Source: Lutibacter maritimus (GTDB taxonomy: Bacteria > Bacteroidota > Bacteroidia > Flavobacteriales > Flavobacteriaceae). Taken from it: a stretch of DNA of 64,000 nt. The stretch covers positions 248,001 through 312,000 of the forward strand of contig NZ_FOZP01000003.1 in NCBI RefSeq assembly GCF_900116115.1. Direction: 5' to 3'. Numbering within the stretch: the stretch's first letter is position 1; each line of letters opens with the position of its first letter. This document shows, piece by piece, positions 1 through 7,791 of the stretch. Both the position numbers and the translations under genes were made by a program. A model generated the notes under the pieces. It was not told the origin of the DNA and made no database searches. It saw only the letters and a program-made list of their open reading frames with translations.

Positions 1-94
1 AGTGTACGCTATCAGAGGTGGTAAAATTGTATTCTTGAGCTTTACTAGTTAGTGTAAATAAAGTCAATGAAATTAATATAAGTAGTTTATTCAT
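1..94 (-). CDS. Partial secreted protein, N-terminal end only
   Basis: Reading the minus strand from an ATG at 94-92 gives an open frame to the window edge. It starts with a Sec signal peptide (MNKLLILISLTLFTLTSKAQ) followed by mature sequence beginning EYNFTTSDSVH. The positively charged start, hydrophobic core and SKAQ-type cleavage site are convincing, so this is very probably the 5' end of a real gene whose body lies left of the window. The mature start resembles the beginning of some Bacteroidota alpha/beta hydrolases, but eleven residues are too few to assign a function. Confidence 0.6.
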   Translation of the reverse strand, partial: MNKLLILISLTLFTLTSKAQEYNFTTSDSVH

Positions 95-430
95 TCCTAA
101 AATTTGTTTAAGTCTATATTATTTTTATCAATTTATTACAGCATAGACGATAAACCCAGGAGTTTTGTTACACGTGTTTTAAGTTGATCAATCAACTCAA
201 ATTTAAAATTATTTTTGTTGTTTGCAAACCGCTTTAAGCAATGGTATTTAAGAGTTGTTATCTGTGTAAATAATAACAATATCATTTATCATTCACGTTG
301 TTAATAACAAGATTTGAAAGCGCTTTTTAAATGATTTGCACTTAATTAATCTTCTAATTCAACTATTAAAATTCAGTTTTTAATAGCTTTAATGGATATT
401 AAAAGTGCTAATAACTGTGTTTTAAATCTA
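95..430. other. Intergenic spacer without a recognised gene
   Basis: AT-rich gap between the truncated gene at the left edge and the lipoprotein gene ending at 431. It holds a small palindromic stretch around 180-201 (AGTTGAT-CA-ATCAACT core) but no open frame with coding character, no tRNA and no clear terminator. The promoter of the left-edge gene should lie in its left part. Confidence 0.5.
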
Positions 431-787
431 TTAAAATCTGTAAGTTATTTTAACTTTTCCTTTAGTTGCTTTATAAGGATCGAAAGTTATATATTCTGGT
501 GCTCCACCATAATAGTCACTTCTAATTTCCTTTTTAAAATCACCTGTTAAATAATAATAGTAGTCTTTTGAATCATCTGCTTTACTTGGACTTATTCTAA
601 TTGTATCATTTGAAGTTCCTTCAATTTTAATATAATAAACAACATAAGATTTATTAGGAATAGGTATTAAGCTATCTACAAATTTTTCATTAAAATTATC
701 AATTGTAATTTTTTTACTATCCGTTGAATTTCCACATGAAATTAGCAATAGTGTTATTGTAATTAATTGAATGTAAGTCTTTTTCAT
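431..787 (-). CDS. Small hypothetical lipoprotein
   Basis: A protein of 118 residues when started at the internal ATG at 787, which places MKKTYIQLITITLLLISCGN at the N terminus, a textbook lipoprotein signal with lipobox LISC. A longer frame from 844 would add 19 residues ahead of the signal peptide and is unlikely. The mature part is hydrophilic, with a YYYYL stretch and a DYYGGAPEYITFDPY segment. I recognise no family. It is probably tethered to the membrane on the periplasmic side or exported to the surface. It is a single gene with long spacers on both sides, like its neighbours. Confidence 0.65.
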   Translation of the reverse strand: MKKTYIQLITITLLLISCGNSTDSKKITIDNFNEKFVDSLIPIPNKSYVVYYIKIEGTSNDTIRISPSKADDSKDYYYYLTGDFKKEIRSDYYGGAPEYITFDPYKATKGKVKITYRF

Positions 788-861
788 TTTGGTAGTTTTT
801 ATTTTAGTATCAATTTTATATTCTGGTAAAATATATGGTTCCAAGGAATAAGAAAACGCTA

Positions 862-1047
862 TTATTTAACAGTTCTGAAAGTTCCTAAAACGGTAGCTAA
901 CAGCAATAATCCAAGTCCAATTCCTATGAATGAACCTTTCATTAAATCAGGTAATACAATATAGTAAGAAAGTACTTGAGAAATGGCAATTACAAACATT
1001 CCCATTGCTAATAAAATCAATGCTTTTCTTTTCGTGATTTTCATCAT
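862..1047 (-). CDS. Small two-helix membrane protein
   Basis: About 61 residues from the double ATG at 1047/1044 (MMKITKRKALILLAMGMF). A longer frame from 1119 exists, but its extra 24 residues look like translated spacer. The KITKRK start is followed by two hydrophobic segments (about residues 10-29 and 38-56) separated by a short polar loop, so a two-pass inner-membrane protein is expected. No conserved motif or family was recognised. The stop lies 74 bases upstream of the start of the downstream lipoprotein gene. Confidence 0.5.
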   Translation of the reverse strand: MMKITKRKALILLAMGMFVIAISQVLSYYIVLPDLMKGSFIGIGLGLLLLATVLGTFRTVK

Positions 1048-1119
1048 TTTAAATACGTTTTTAATTATTGGTAGCTGAATTTTGATAGTTGTTACAGCGA
1101 TGCCTACAAATTTTAGCAA

Positions 1120-1232
1120 CTTGTTGGAGTATCATTTCATTAAATGTTTCATTAAATACTTACCAAATAAAAAATGCTATCGAGTTTATCATAAGCAAAC
1201 GAACCTCAACAAATAATTATACAAGCTGTAGT
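1120..1232. repeat. Spacer repeat family 1, copy A
   Basis: Intergenic segment related to those at 1841-1975 and 10240-10350. Shared landmarks on the plus strand, in order, are ACCAAATAAAAAATGCTA-like sequence, a T-rich stretch, TAAGCAAACGAAC-like sequence, then AATAATTATACAAGCTG-like sequence. It begins about ten bases past the stop codon of the 1242-1820 gene, so in transcription sense it sits directly 3' of that gene. Confidence 0.5.
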
Positions 1233-1241
1233 AACCAGTAC

Positions 1242-1820
1242 TTATTCAAATTTAGAACTTAAAAATGCATCCAGCATTTGCTGTTCAATTGTTTTATCTA
1301 CAGCAGTAATATTCATTGTGAATTCCTTTTTATCAAATAAACGGCTAAAACCGATAGTTTTCATTTTTATTCCATTAGGATACTCTATGGAAACGTCAAA
1401 TCGATAAAACTCTAATCCGCTTACATTTTGAATAGATGAAACTGAATCGAGTTTTGCATCAGGTATTTGGTTTTCATACGTTTGATATAACATCTTGTTT
1501 ATTTCAGCATAAGTATCCAAGTATGCTCCGTCAATTTCAACATCAAAAGGTTGCCAATTTGCTTCAAAGTTGTTATACTGTCCATTTTTATAGGTAAATA
1601 GGGTTACAGCGTTATTTTCTACCTTTTCATCAAAGGTATTTTCAATAGCATTTATTCCTTTATTTAGGGTTTTGTTCCATTCTTCTTTATTTATTGGTTC
1701 AAAATTTTCCGGAATGCTTACCGTCCAATTAAACTCTTCTATTTTTAAAGTTTCTGAATCACTGTTACAACTCAAAAAGGTGATTATCAATAATAAGTAA
1801 ACTATTTTTTGTGTTTTCAT
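1242..1820 (-). CDS. Hypothetical lipoprotein, 192 residues
   Basis: Starts MKTQKIVYLLLIITFLSCNS, a lipoprotein signal with lipobox FLSC (Cys18). The mature chain has a mixed alpha/beta character (FNWTVSIPENFEPINKEEW early, FSRLFDKKEFTMNITAVD late). That layout resembles small PsbP/DUF1795-like periplasmic proteins in which a 'SIP..F' strand opens the fold, but I cannot assign it firmly. The secreted protein at 4659-5171 has a similar opening (CYSLSIPNYM) and may share the fold. It is a single gene flanked by long spacers. Confidence 0.65.
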   Translation of the reverse strand: MKTQKIVYLLLIITFLSCNSDSETLKIEEFNWTVSIPENFEPINKEEWNKTLNKGINAIENTFDEKVENNAVTLFTYKNGQYNNFEANWQPFDVEIDGAYLDTYAEINKMLYQTYENQIPDAKLDSVSSIQNVSGLEFYRFDVSIEYPNGIKMKTIGFSRLFDKKEFTMNITAVDKTIEQQMLDAFLSSKFE

Positions 1821-2146
1821 TTTTTGTATTGGTTAGAACTTGTTTGTGTATAATTTTGTTAGATGTTTACGCAACTAATATATTGAATATTAACCAAATA
1901 TAAAATGCTAATGGATTTTTGTAAGCAAACTAACATCGGTAATTAATTATGTACGCTGATGTACTGCTGTTAATTATCTTCTATTTCAATAGTAATACTT
2001 TGTCTAATTTTTTAAAAGAATTTTATCACCAGTTATTGGTTTGTTATAATAAAAACATAACGTATTTGTGTAATGTTTAGTTATATTAACAATAACTAAG
2101 TTAACAAAAAAACTGAGTAATTATTTTCGCCTTTTTTTGAGTGCCG
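1821..2146. repeat. Spacer with repeat family 1, copy B
   Basis: A 326-base gap. The part at 1841-1975 matches spacer A (1120-1232) and spacer C (10240-10350): ACCAAATATAAAATGCTAATGGATT, then TTTGTAAGCAAACTAAC, then AATTAATTATGTACGCTGATG, in that order and at similar distances. The remainder (1976-2146) is AT-rich, with a short inverted repeat AGTTAT...ATAACT near 2081-2099 and no coding frame. The promoter of the 1242-1820 gene should lie in the first part. Confidence 0.5.
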
Positions 2147-2569
2147 TTAGTCTTTTATTCTGTTAAAAATCATTTCATTATTTTCTGTGAAATCAGTAGG
2201 ACGTTCTCCATTAAAACCAATAGAGAATAAAATCTTATCATTATCTATTTTTTTTGCTATACACAATAATCTTTTCGTTTTATTGCCATCAAATATTGTA
2301 AAAATAAAATCTATCTCCATTGGAGATTTAGAGTAATCAATTTCATACTTTACACTCCCTCTTTTTCCTTCTATCTCAAAATCTTTTCCGCCAATTTTAA
2401 GTCCTTTAACCTCTATATACGCATAGCCTTCTTCATCAAAAAGAAAATAACCAGTTTCATTTCCGTCATCTCCTTTCCATTTTCCTACAATGCTAAAATC
2501 AGAAATATTATCCGTTTTAAATGAGGATAGCATCAAAGTAGTTATAAGTAATAAAATAATTTTTTTCAT
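2147..2569 (-). CDS. Small secreted lipocalin-like hypothetical protein
   Basis: 140 residues with a short signal peptide (MKKIILLLITTLMLSSFK). The mature part opens FSIVGKWKGDDG, continues with alternating beta-strand patterns (GYFLFDEEGYAYIEVKG, KYEIDYSKSPMEIDFIF) and ends EMIFNRIKD. The 'GKW' opening and size fit small lipocalin-like beta-barrel proteins common in Bacteroidota, but that is a fold-level guess. Its 5' leader closely resembles the leader of the next gene upstream (start 4529). Confidence 0.6.
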   Translation of the reverse strand: MKKIILLLITTLMLSSFKTDNISDFSIVGKWKGDDGNETGYFLFDEEGYAYIEVKGLKIGGKDFEIEGKRGSVKYEIDYSKSPMEIDFIFTIFDGNKTKRLLCIAKKIDNDKILFSIGFNGERPTDFTENNEMIFNRIKD

Positions 2570-2663
2570 AGTTTCGTTTTTTTTATAATCGTTGTAAATG
2601 TTTTAAAAACATTCTATTTTACTCAATTACGCGATTTTTTATACACATTGTTTTATATAGTTT

Positions 2664-4529
2664 TTACTCTATAATCAAATTTCTATTCTTTGGATATTTA
2701 ACCGTGTACTTTAGTTCAAATTTTTTACTTTCATTAGGATCAATTGAAAAGTCCCATTTAATTTCACCTGTCTCAATGTTGTGTTTTGCTCCTGAAGTTT
2801 CAGAAATATCTACTTTAATTTCTTCAAGTGTTGAAACAGGAACTTGATCAAAAATTAACATATTAATTGTTTGACTTTTATTATTTTTTACATTTATACT
2901 CCAAACTCTAGATTCCTCTTTTTTGCTTCCAATAAATTGCTTAGTAGTAAAGTTTTTTACTTTTTCTCTTTTTACAGAAACATTTTTATCTCTTCCCAAT
3001 GAAATTTGTAATGTGTCAGTTGCATACCTAATGTCTAATAATGTTTTTCCTATATACGTATCCTCGAAAAAAATATTAGCTTCTCCCTCAAGTAAATTAT
3101 ATTTTTCCCAATCAGAAATGTTTGCAATCAAAAATGCATCTTTATCTATTTTTGGTACACAAAAATATTTATATTCTGCAGGTAAATTGTAATTTGCCAT
3201 ATCAACAGAATAACTTTTGTTATCTGATTTTATTGAATATGGAATTTCAATTTCAAAATCTACAGTTGTTTGTTTTTTAACTTGTGTTGAAGGAATTTGT
3301 AAACTACTAGCTCCTTGTATTTCTAAACCTGCAACTCTACCTTCTAAAACTTCTGTAACCGATTTTTTATTTTTTCTTCCATACCCAACAACTACAACCT
3401 CTTCTAGACTTTGACTATCTTCTTTTAAGTAAACATTTAGTGTAGTGCTTGTTATTGGTATAATTTGACTTTCATAACCGATATAAGAAAACTCTAACTG
3501 ACTTGAATTATTTGGTATTGTAATTGAATAATTCCCATCAAAGTCAGTACTTGCGCCAATAGTAGTACCTTTAACAACAACGTTTACACCAGGTAATGGT
3601 AATTGATTTTCATCAACAACTTTTCCTTTAATTTCATTAGATATAAGATTATATGTAGGTGGTAATGTATTGTAATTTAAAAAATAAGTTTTCAATTCTG
3701 GTGCAACTCCTGAAATATTTGGATTAGCAGAGGATAAACTTAATTTTACATTATTCCAGTCAATTTTGGTATCTTGTTTCACATTCGCTTTATAAATAAT
3801 CGCAATAGGTTCGTTTATATTTTTGGCTCTTATATCATATGATGGATACCAACCTGAATTACCTACTAAATATGAAAGTTCAAAATTTGCTTTGGTATTA
3901 TTTTTCGAATCAATTTTAACAAGTATTTCTCCATTAGGAAAATCTCTTTTACTGGTTAATGTTTTAATCTGAAGATTTAAATCAATTTTTGATTTGTTTA
4001 ACTCGCTTAAAGTTTTATTTCTTTCTATTTCTTTAAGTTTTAGTGCAGTTAATTTTGAGCTGTAAAAAATGGATGCCTCTTTAAGATTTGTTACACTTAA
4101 TTCTTGATTTTTTCCTCCTATATTTCTGTTTCCTTGTAAAAAAGCTAGTTCTTCTTTTAAAATATCTAAATACGTTTTTTCAATATTCATTTTACTCTCA
4201 ATTTCTTGAAGTTTTGATTCCAAGTCTAATAATTCTTGTTGTTTTTCAAGTTTGTCAATGTAATTTTGTTGATGGTTTACAGATAACACGGTTACATTTT
4301 CATTGGCCTTAACTTGAATACTTTTAGCATCAATAAATGGTGATAAATTAATGAATTTTAAGGTGGTTATACCCTGTGATAAATCAACAGTTTTTTTTCG
4401 TGTAATTTGAGCATCTTTAATAAATACTGTTACTTCATTTACTACAGTTATAACTTTTTTCTCATTTATTTCTTGAGAGTATATGTTGCTAAATATCAAG
4501 CAAATAATTAAAATCAATAGTTTTTTCAT
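2664..4529 (-). CDS. MuiA/DUF4139 family secreted protein with inserted carboxypeptidase-regulatory-like domain
   Basis: Started at the ATG at 4529 (MKKLLILIICLIFSNIYSQ, a Sec signal peptide), giving 621 residues; the longer frame to 4583 adds sequence ahead of the signal. Residues about 30-95 match the DUF4140 N-terminal strand region (VNEVTVFIKDAQITRK), about 95-195 form a Glu/Lys-rich coiled coil, and about 205-290 and 420-621 match DUF4139. Between these lies an insertion (about 299-410). It has a CarboxypepD_reg/CnaB-like unit (IKGKVVDENQLPLPGVNVVVKG...DFDGNYSI) followed by a SusC-like box (LEEVVVVGYG) and a plug-like VLEGRVAGLEIQGAS. The family is known only as 'mucoidy inhibitor MuiA'; its role is unclear. 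It is expected in the periplasm or outer membrane. Confidence 0.8.
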   Translation of the reverse strand: MKKLLILIICLIFSNIYSQEINEKKVITVVNEVTVFIKDAQITRKKTVDLSQGITTLKFINLSPFIDAKSIQVKANENVTVLSVNHQQNYIDKLEKQQELLDLESKLQEIESKMNIEKTYLDILKEELAFLQGNRNIGGKNQELSVTNLKEASIFYSSKLTALKLKEIERNKTLSELNKSKIDLNLQIKTLTSKRDFPNGEILVKIDSKNNTKANFELSYLVGNSGWYPSYDIRAKNINEPIAIIYKANVKQDTKIDWNNVKLSLSSANPNISGVAPELKTYFLNYNTLPPTYNLISNEIKGKVVDENQLPLPGVNVVVKGTTIGASTDFDGNYSITIPNNSSQLEFSYIGYESQIIPITSTTLNVYLKEDSQSLEEVVVVGYGRKNKKSVTEVLEGRVAGLEIQGASSLQIPSTQVKKQTTVDFEIEIPYSIKSDNKSYSVDMANYNLPAEYKYFCVPKIDKDAFLIANISDWEKYNLLEGEANIFFEDTYIGKTLLDIRYATDTLQISLGRDKNVSVKREKVKNFTTKQFIGSKKEESRVWSINVKNNKSQTINMLIFDQVPVSTLEEIKVDISETSGAKHNIETGEIKWDFSIDPNESKKFELKYTVKYPKNRNLIIE

Positions 4530-4658
4530 AGTTTCGTTTTTTTTAATCGTTGTAATTGTTATAAATGTTTTAATATAACCCACGTTATGGTTTTGTTATC
4601 GCAATTTTTTGTTGTTTCTTAATTGAAAGTAAAGGATTAATGGTATTGGTTGTAGCTT

Positions 4659-5171
4659 TTAATCGACTAGTGATTTGGAAATCGTTAAATAATCATCTCT
4701 TAAATTATCTTTATATTCAGATAAAGTCCAACATAATATTTTATAAAAATGCTCTTTTGTTTCAACAACAGTTATTAGCATATAAATACTACCTTCCTCT
4801 GAATTCCAACTCATTTCAACTTGAGCGTGCTGATTTTTATTTGATTTAAATTCAGTTATTTCAGAGATTGTTCTATTTTCAGATTCTAATTGATATTCTT
4901 TTGTAAAGTTTTCAAGAAACTCTGTAGGGTTTTGAAAAATCATACTTAAAGAATTTAACTCTTCTTTAGAATCTTCAATAACAATAACATACGCTTCTTT
5001 TACTGCATTTTTATATTGTAAAGTTGCAGCATCATTCAAATCATAGGTTTTAGCCATATAATTTGGGATGCTTAAACTATAACAGTTTCCAGCATTTTTT
5101 GTTGTAAAATTTTGAGAAAAAGAATGAGTTGTAATTGATAGTAGTAAAATAATCATGTAAAGTTTTTTCAT
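4659..5171 (-). CDS. Secreted hypothetical protein, 170 residues
   Basis: The signal peptide MKKLYMIILLLSITTHSFSQ ends in a typical SFSQ site. The mature chain starts with a Cys-containing strand (AGNCYSLSIPNYMAKTYDL), continues AATLQYKNAVKEAYVIVIEDSKEEL, and has a C-terminal helix (LRDDYLTISKSLVD). The layout resembles small PsbP-like or DUF1795-like periplasmic proteins and the lipoprotein at 1242-1820, but I assign no function. Its leader resembles those of the 2147-2569 and 2664-4529 genes. Confidence 0.65.
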   Translation of the reverse strand: MKKLYMIILLLSITTHSFSQNFTTKNAGNCYSLSIPNYMAKTYDLNDAATLQYKNAVKEAYVIVIEDSKEELNSLSMIFQNPTEFLENFTKEYQLESENRTISEITEFKSNKNQHAQVEMSWNSEEGSIYMLITVVETKEHFYKILCWTLSEYKDNLRDDYLTISKSLVD

Positions 5172-5258
5172 AGCTTCTTTTTTATAATTGATTTAATTGT
5201 ACAAATGGTTTTAGTATCATCAAAATTGCGGTTTGATGATTGCCATTTTTTGTTAGAT

Positions 5259-5299
5259 AAATTTAATAAATTAAAAGTTTAGAATTATTCTATTTTAGT
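5259..5299. repeat. Spacer repeat family 2, copy 1
   Basis: A 41-base segment that matches 7743-7783 in 38 of 41 positions by direct reading; the shared core is TTTAGAATTATTCTATTTTAG. Both copies lie in the spacer just beyond the stop codon of an upstream minus-strand gene (VOC protein here, lipoprotein 7792-8511 there). It does not encode protein and has no hairpin strong enough to be a simple terminator. Confidence 0.6.
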
Positions 5300-5353
5300 G
5301 GATGTAGTATTTTTTTATGGATGTTATTGCTTACTCCTAGCTTTACTCCTTAA

Positions 5354-5791
5354 TTATTTTTGTCCGTGATATTTTGGATCAAAATCTACCATCCATTCAA
5401 TACCGTATTTGTCTCTAAACATTCCAAAATAAGAACCCCAAGGACTGTCGCTAAGAGGAAATTCAACAACTCCACCAGCAGAAAGTCCCTTAAACAATCT
5501 ATCGGCTTCTTCACGAGATTCGGCGCTAACAGATATCTTAGATCTGTTTTCATTTTCATTAACACGTCCCAAATGTTCTGGAACATCATTAGCCATTAAA
5601 ATATTATTGCCAATTGGTAAAGCAATGTGCATAATTTTATTTGCTTCTTTTTCCGCTACAGGAAATTCTGCGCTTGATAAATCTTTGAAACGCATAATTT
5701 TTGTGAACTCACCACCAAATACTGATTTGTAAAAATTGAATGCTTCTTCAGCATTTCCGTTGAAGTTAATGTAAGGATTAATAAGAGCCAT
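5354..5791 (-). CDS. VOC-superfamily protein, PhnB/YjdN type
   Basis: Started at ATG 5791 (MALINPYINFNGNAEEAFNF), giving 145 residues; the frame to 5824 adds eleven spacer-like residues. The sequence follows the PhnB-like glyoxalase/bleomycin-resistance (vicinal oxygen chelate) fold: PYINFNGNAEEAFNFYKSVF at the start, IMHIALPIG and ILMANDVPE in the middle, then SPWGSYFGMFRDKYGIEWM near the end, the classic PhnB C-terminal motif. It is cytoplasmic and probably homodimeric. The substrate of this subfamily is generally unknown. It is a single gene between spacers. Confidence 0.85.
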   Translation of the reverse strand: MALINPYINFNGNAEEAFNFYKSVFGGEFTKIMRFKDLSSAEFPVAEKEANKIMHIALPIGNNILMANDVPEHLGRVNENENRSKISVSAESREEADRLFKGLSAGGVVEFPLSDSPWGSYFGMFRDKYGIEWMVDFDPKYHGQK

Positions 5792-5886
5792 AATTTTATT
5801 TTTTAGATAGTTTGTAAATCTCAAAGTTATTACAACTTTAAATTCATAAAAATAGTATCATACAAGAAATGATGTTTTTTATTTTT

Positions 5887-6651
5887 TTACCATGAATGAA
5901 AGTAATGCATAAAACTTCCGTCCTTTTTTAAATATAGCGTAAATCTTTCTCCTTCTGAATACATATGAACAACAGTTGCCACTGAATTATATTTCAACGG
6001 ATTTTTGGTAAAATACAATCCGGTCAAATTTCTATCATACAATCCAGTTATTGATTTTTGCCAAATTACATTTCCATTTTTGTCTTTACTTGTAAGTATG
6101 GTCTTATCATCAACCTTTGAAATAATTAAGGTTCCAAATGCAGTTTCCTGAATTTTAATTGGTTTTAATTCAAATTTTTCATCATAGTTAATTCCGTAAA
6201 AAGGACCATCATCAAAAGTCATTGTCATTTTTGGTAGGTAATTTATATTTTCTACCTGAGAATAGAAATCTGCTCGTATAAAATCAATTTTTTCAGCAAT
6301 TGATTTATTTAGTAGTTGGGTACTATCTATTTCTCTTATTTTCAAATACACTGCTGTAATTGTATTAAAATACAATGTGTCAATTTTCTTAGTGCACTTA
6401 GGGTGAAACTCTTTTAACTGATACACAATCATTGGAATTAGAACGTTTGTCTTAATTTCAGATTGCCTGTTGTCTTTAGCAAAATCCATTTTCAACAATC
6501 CATCAAGCTCCGATGGAGGCCATTTTGTTACTTCTGTTTGATCTAATCCAAAAAAGTCAAGATATTTTATTTCATAGCAATCTGTTGATTCAGATTCTTG
6601 TCCAAATAAAGTCAGATTTAATGTTAAAAGTACTAATGTTAAAATTTTCAT
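5887..6651 (-). CDS. Secreted hypothetical protein, 254 residues
   Basis: The signal peptide is MKILTLVLLTLNLTLFGQ, with cleavage expected after Gln18 or nearby. The mature chain has no recognised family. It contains two early cysteines (STDCYEIKYLDF and FHPKCTKKIDTL) that could pair, and a beta-rich C-terminal half (FGTLIISKVDDKTILTSKDK, GNVIWQKSITGLYDRNLTG, RFTLYLKKDGSFMHYFHSW). It is probably periplasmic. It is separated from the downstream VOC gene by 95 bases and ends the same kind of single-gene unit as its neighbours. Confidence 0.6.
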   Translation of the reverse strand: MKILTLVLLTLNLTLFGQESESTDCYEIKYLDFFGLDQTEVTKWPPSELDGLLKMDFAKDNRQSEIKTNVLIPMIVYQLKEFHPKCTKKIDTLYFNTITAVYLKIREIDSTQLLNKSIAEKIDFIRADFYSQVENINYLPKMTMTFDDGPFYGINYDEKFELKPIKIQETAFGTLIISKVDDKTILTSKDKNGNVIWQKSITGLYDRNLTGLYFTKNPLKYNSVATVVHMYSEGERFTLYLKKDGSFMHYFHSW

Positions 6652-6680
6652 TTTTTGTTACCAAGTTACACAACGTATTT

Positions 6681-7622
6681 TTACCAAGGCAGGTTTCGTT
6701 TTTTAATTTCAGTGTGATATAAATTTTCAAGTTCTCTAATAATACTTGGTGAAATAGAAATATCTGCACTTTGCACATTGCTTTTTAACTGTTCAATAGT
6801 TACATTACCAGGAATAACCGTAGAAACAGCATCATACGCCAAACAGAAAGCTATGGCTTTTTGAGCCAAGTTTTCATCTGTTCCAAATACAGCTTTCACT
6901 TTGTTTACTAAGTTAGCTCTGGTTTCAATATCTTGTTTAGACCATCTACTTCTAATATCATTAAAGCTACTTTCGGCATTATATTTACCTGTTAACCAGC
7001 CAGAATCCAATGGAATTTTTACGATAATACCTACTTCTTCTTTTTGTGCTTGTTCAAATCCGCGCAAAGTATCTTGATGTAAAATATTAAAAAACACCTC
7101 CATTACTTTTGAGTTTGTGGTATTCATTAATAACTTCATATCATCATAAGTATCTAAAGAAGCACCGTATGCTTTTATTTTTCCTTCATCAATTAACCTA
7201 TCAAGTATTTCGTAATGGTCATTTTTATTTCCATCAAAACATTCAGAAGGTGGGTTATGAATAATCAGTGAATCAACATAGTCTACTTGCAACCTTTTTA
7301 AACTTCCTTCTAAAGATTCACGTATATTATTAGCATTATAGTTTTGTGTACCGGTATGTGTATGACCAAATTTTGTGTTAATTACAACTTTACTTCGATC
7401 AACTCCCTTAAGCGCTTTACCCAAACGTGCCTCGCCTGTTCCGTGTCCATAATTTGGCGCTGTATCAAAAAAGTTGATTCCAAAATCTAACGATTTATGC
7501 ACAAGTTGAGTGGCTTCAGTTTCTGTCATGCTTTTCCAACCAGAGTTTTGTCCTAATTGCCAAGCACCAAGGCCTATTTCAGATATATTTATGGTGTTTT
7601 TTATGTATTTTTTATATTTCAT
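6681..7622 (-). CDS. Aldo/keto reductase
   Basis: 313 residues, the usual length of a single-domain NAD(P)H-dependent aldo/keto reductase. The TIM-barrel start IGLGAWQLG and the catalytic tetrad are visible: Asp53 (FFDTAPNYGHG), Tyr58, Lys84 (INTKFGH) and His122 (LIIHNPP). The C-terminal half carries the cofactor-binding helices (IAFCLAYDAVSTVIPGNVT). It would reduce aldehydes or ketones in the cytoplasm; the substrate cannot be read from the sequence. The GTGEARLGKAL segment places it with the Tas/YajO-like aldo/keto reductases rather than the prostaglandin-synthase type. It is a single gene between spacers. Confidence 0.9.
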   Translation of the reverse strand: MKYKKYIKNTINISEIGLGAWQLGQNSGWKSMTETEATQLVHKSLDFGINFFDTAPNYGHGTGEARLGKALKGVDRSKVVINTKFGHTHTGTQNYNANNIRESLEGSLKRLQVDYVDSLIIHNPPSECFDGNKNDHYEILDRLIDEGKIKAYGASLDTYDDMKLLMNTTNSKVMEVFFNILHQDTLRGFEQAQKEEVGIIVKIPLDSGWLTGKYNAESSFNDIRSRWSKQDIETRANLVNKVKAVFGTDENLAQKAIAFCLAYDAVSTVIPGNVTIEQLKSNVQSADISISPSIIRELENLYHTEIKKRNLPW

Positions 7623-7742
7623 TGTGTAGAAATTTCTTTGTATTTGATTTTAAATATTGAGTATAAATAACTATTTTTTATAGTTGCCAACCGTTTTGGC
7701 TATGCAAAGTTACAATTTTGAAAACGCAATTTTCCAACGATT

Positions 7743-7783
7743 AAATTTAATACATTAAAGCTTTAGAATTATTCTATTTTAGT
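7743..7783. repeat. Spacer repeat family 2, copy 2
   Basis: The second copy of the 41-base segment at 5259-5299, with three differences. It starts about eight bases beyond the stop codon of the lipoprotein gene ending at 7792. The wider spacer (7690-7790: AAAACGCAATTTTCC, then the 41-base block) also resembles the spacer at 10940-11070 (AAAACGTAATTTTCC, then TATAAATATTCTATATTG), a weaker third member. Confidence 0.6.
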
Positions 7784-7791
7784 TACTGTAG

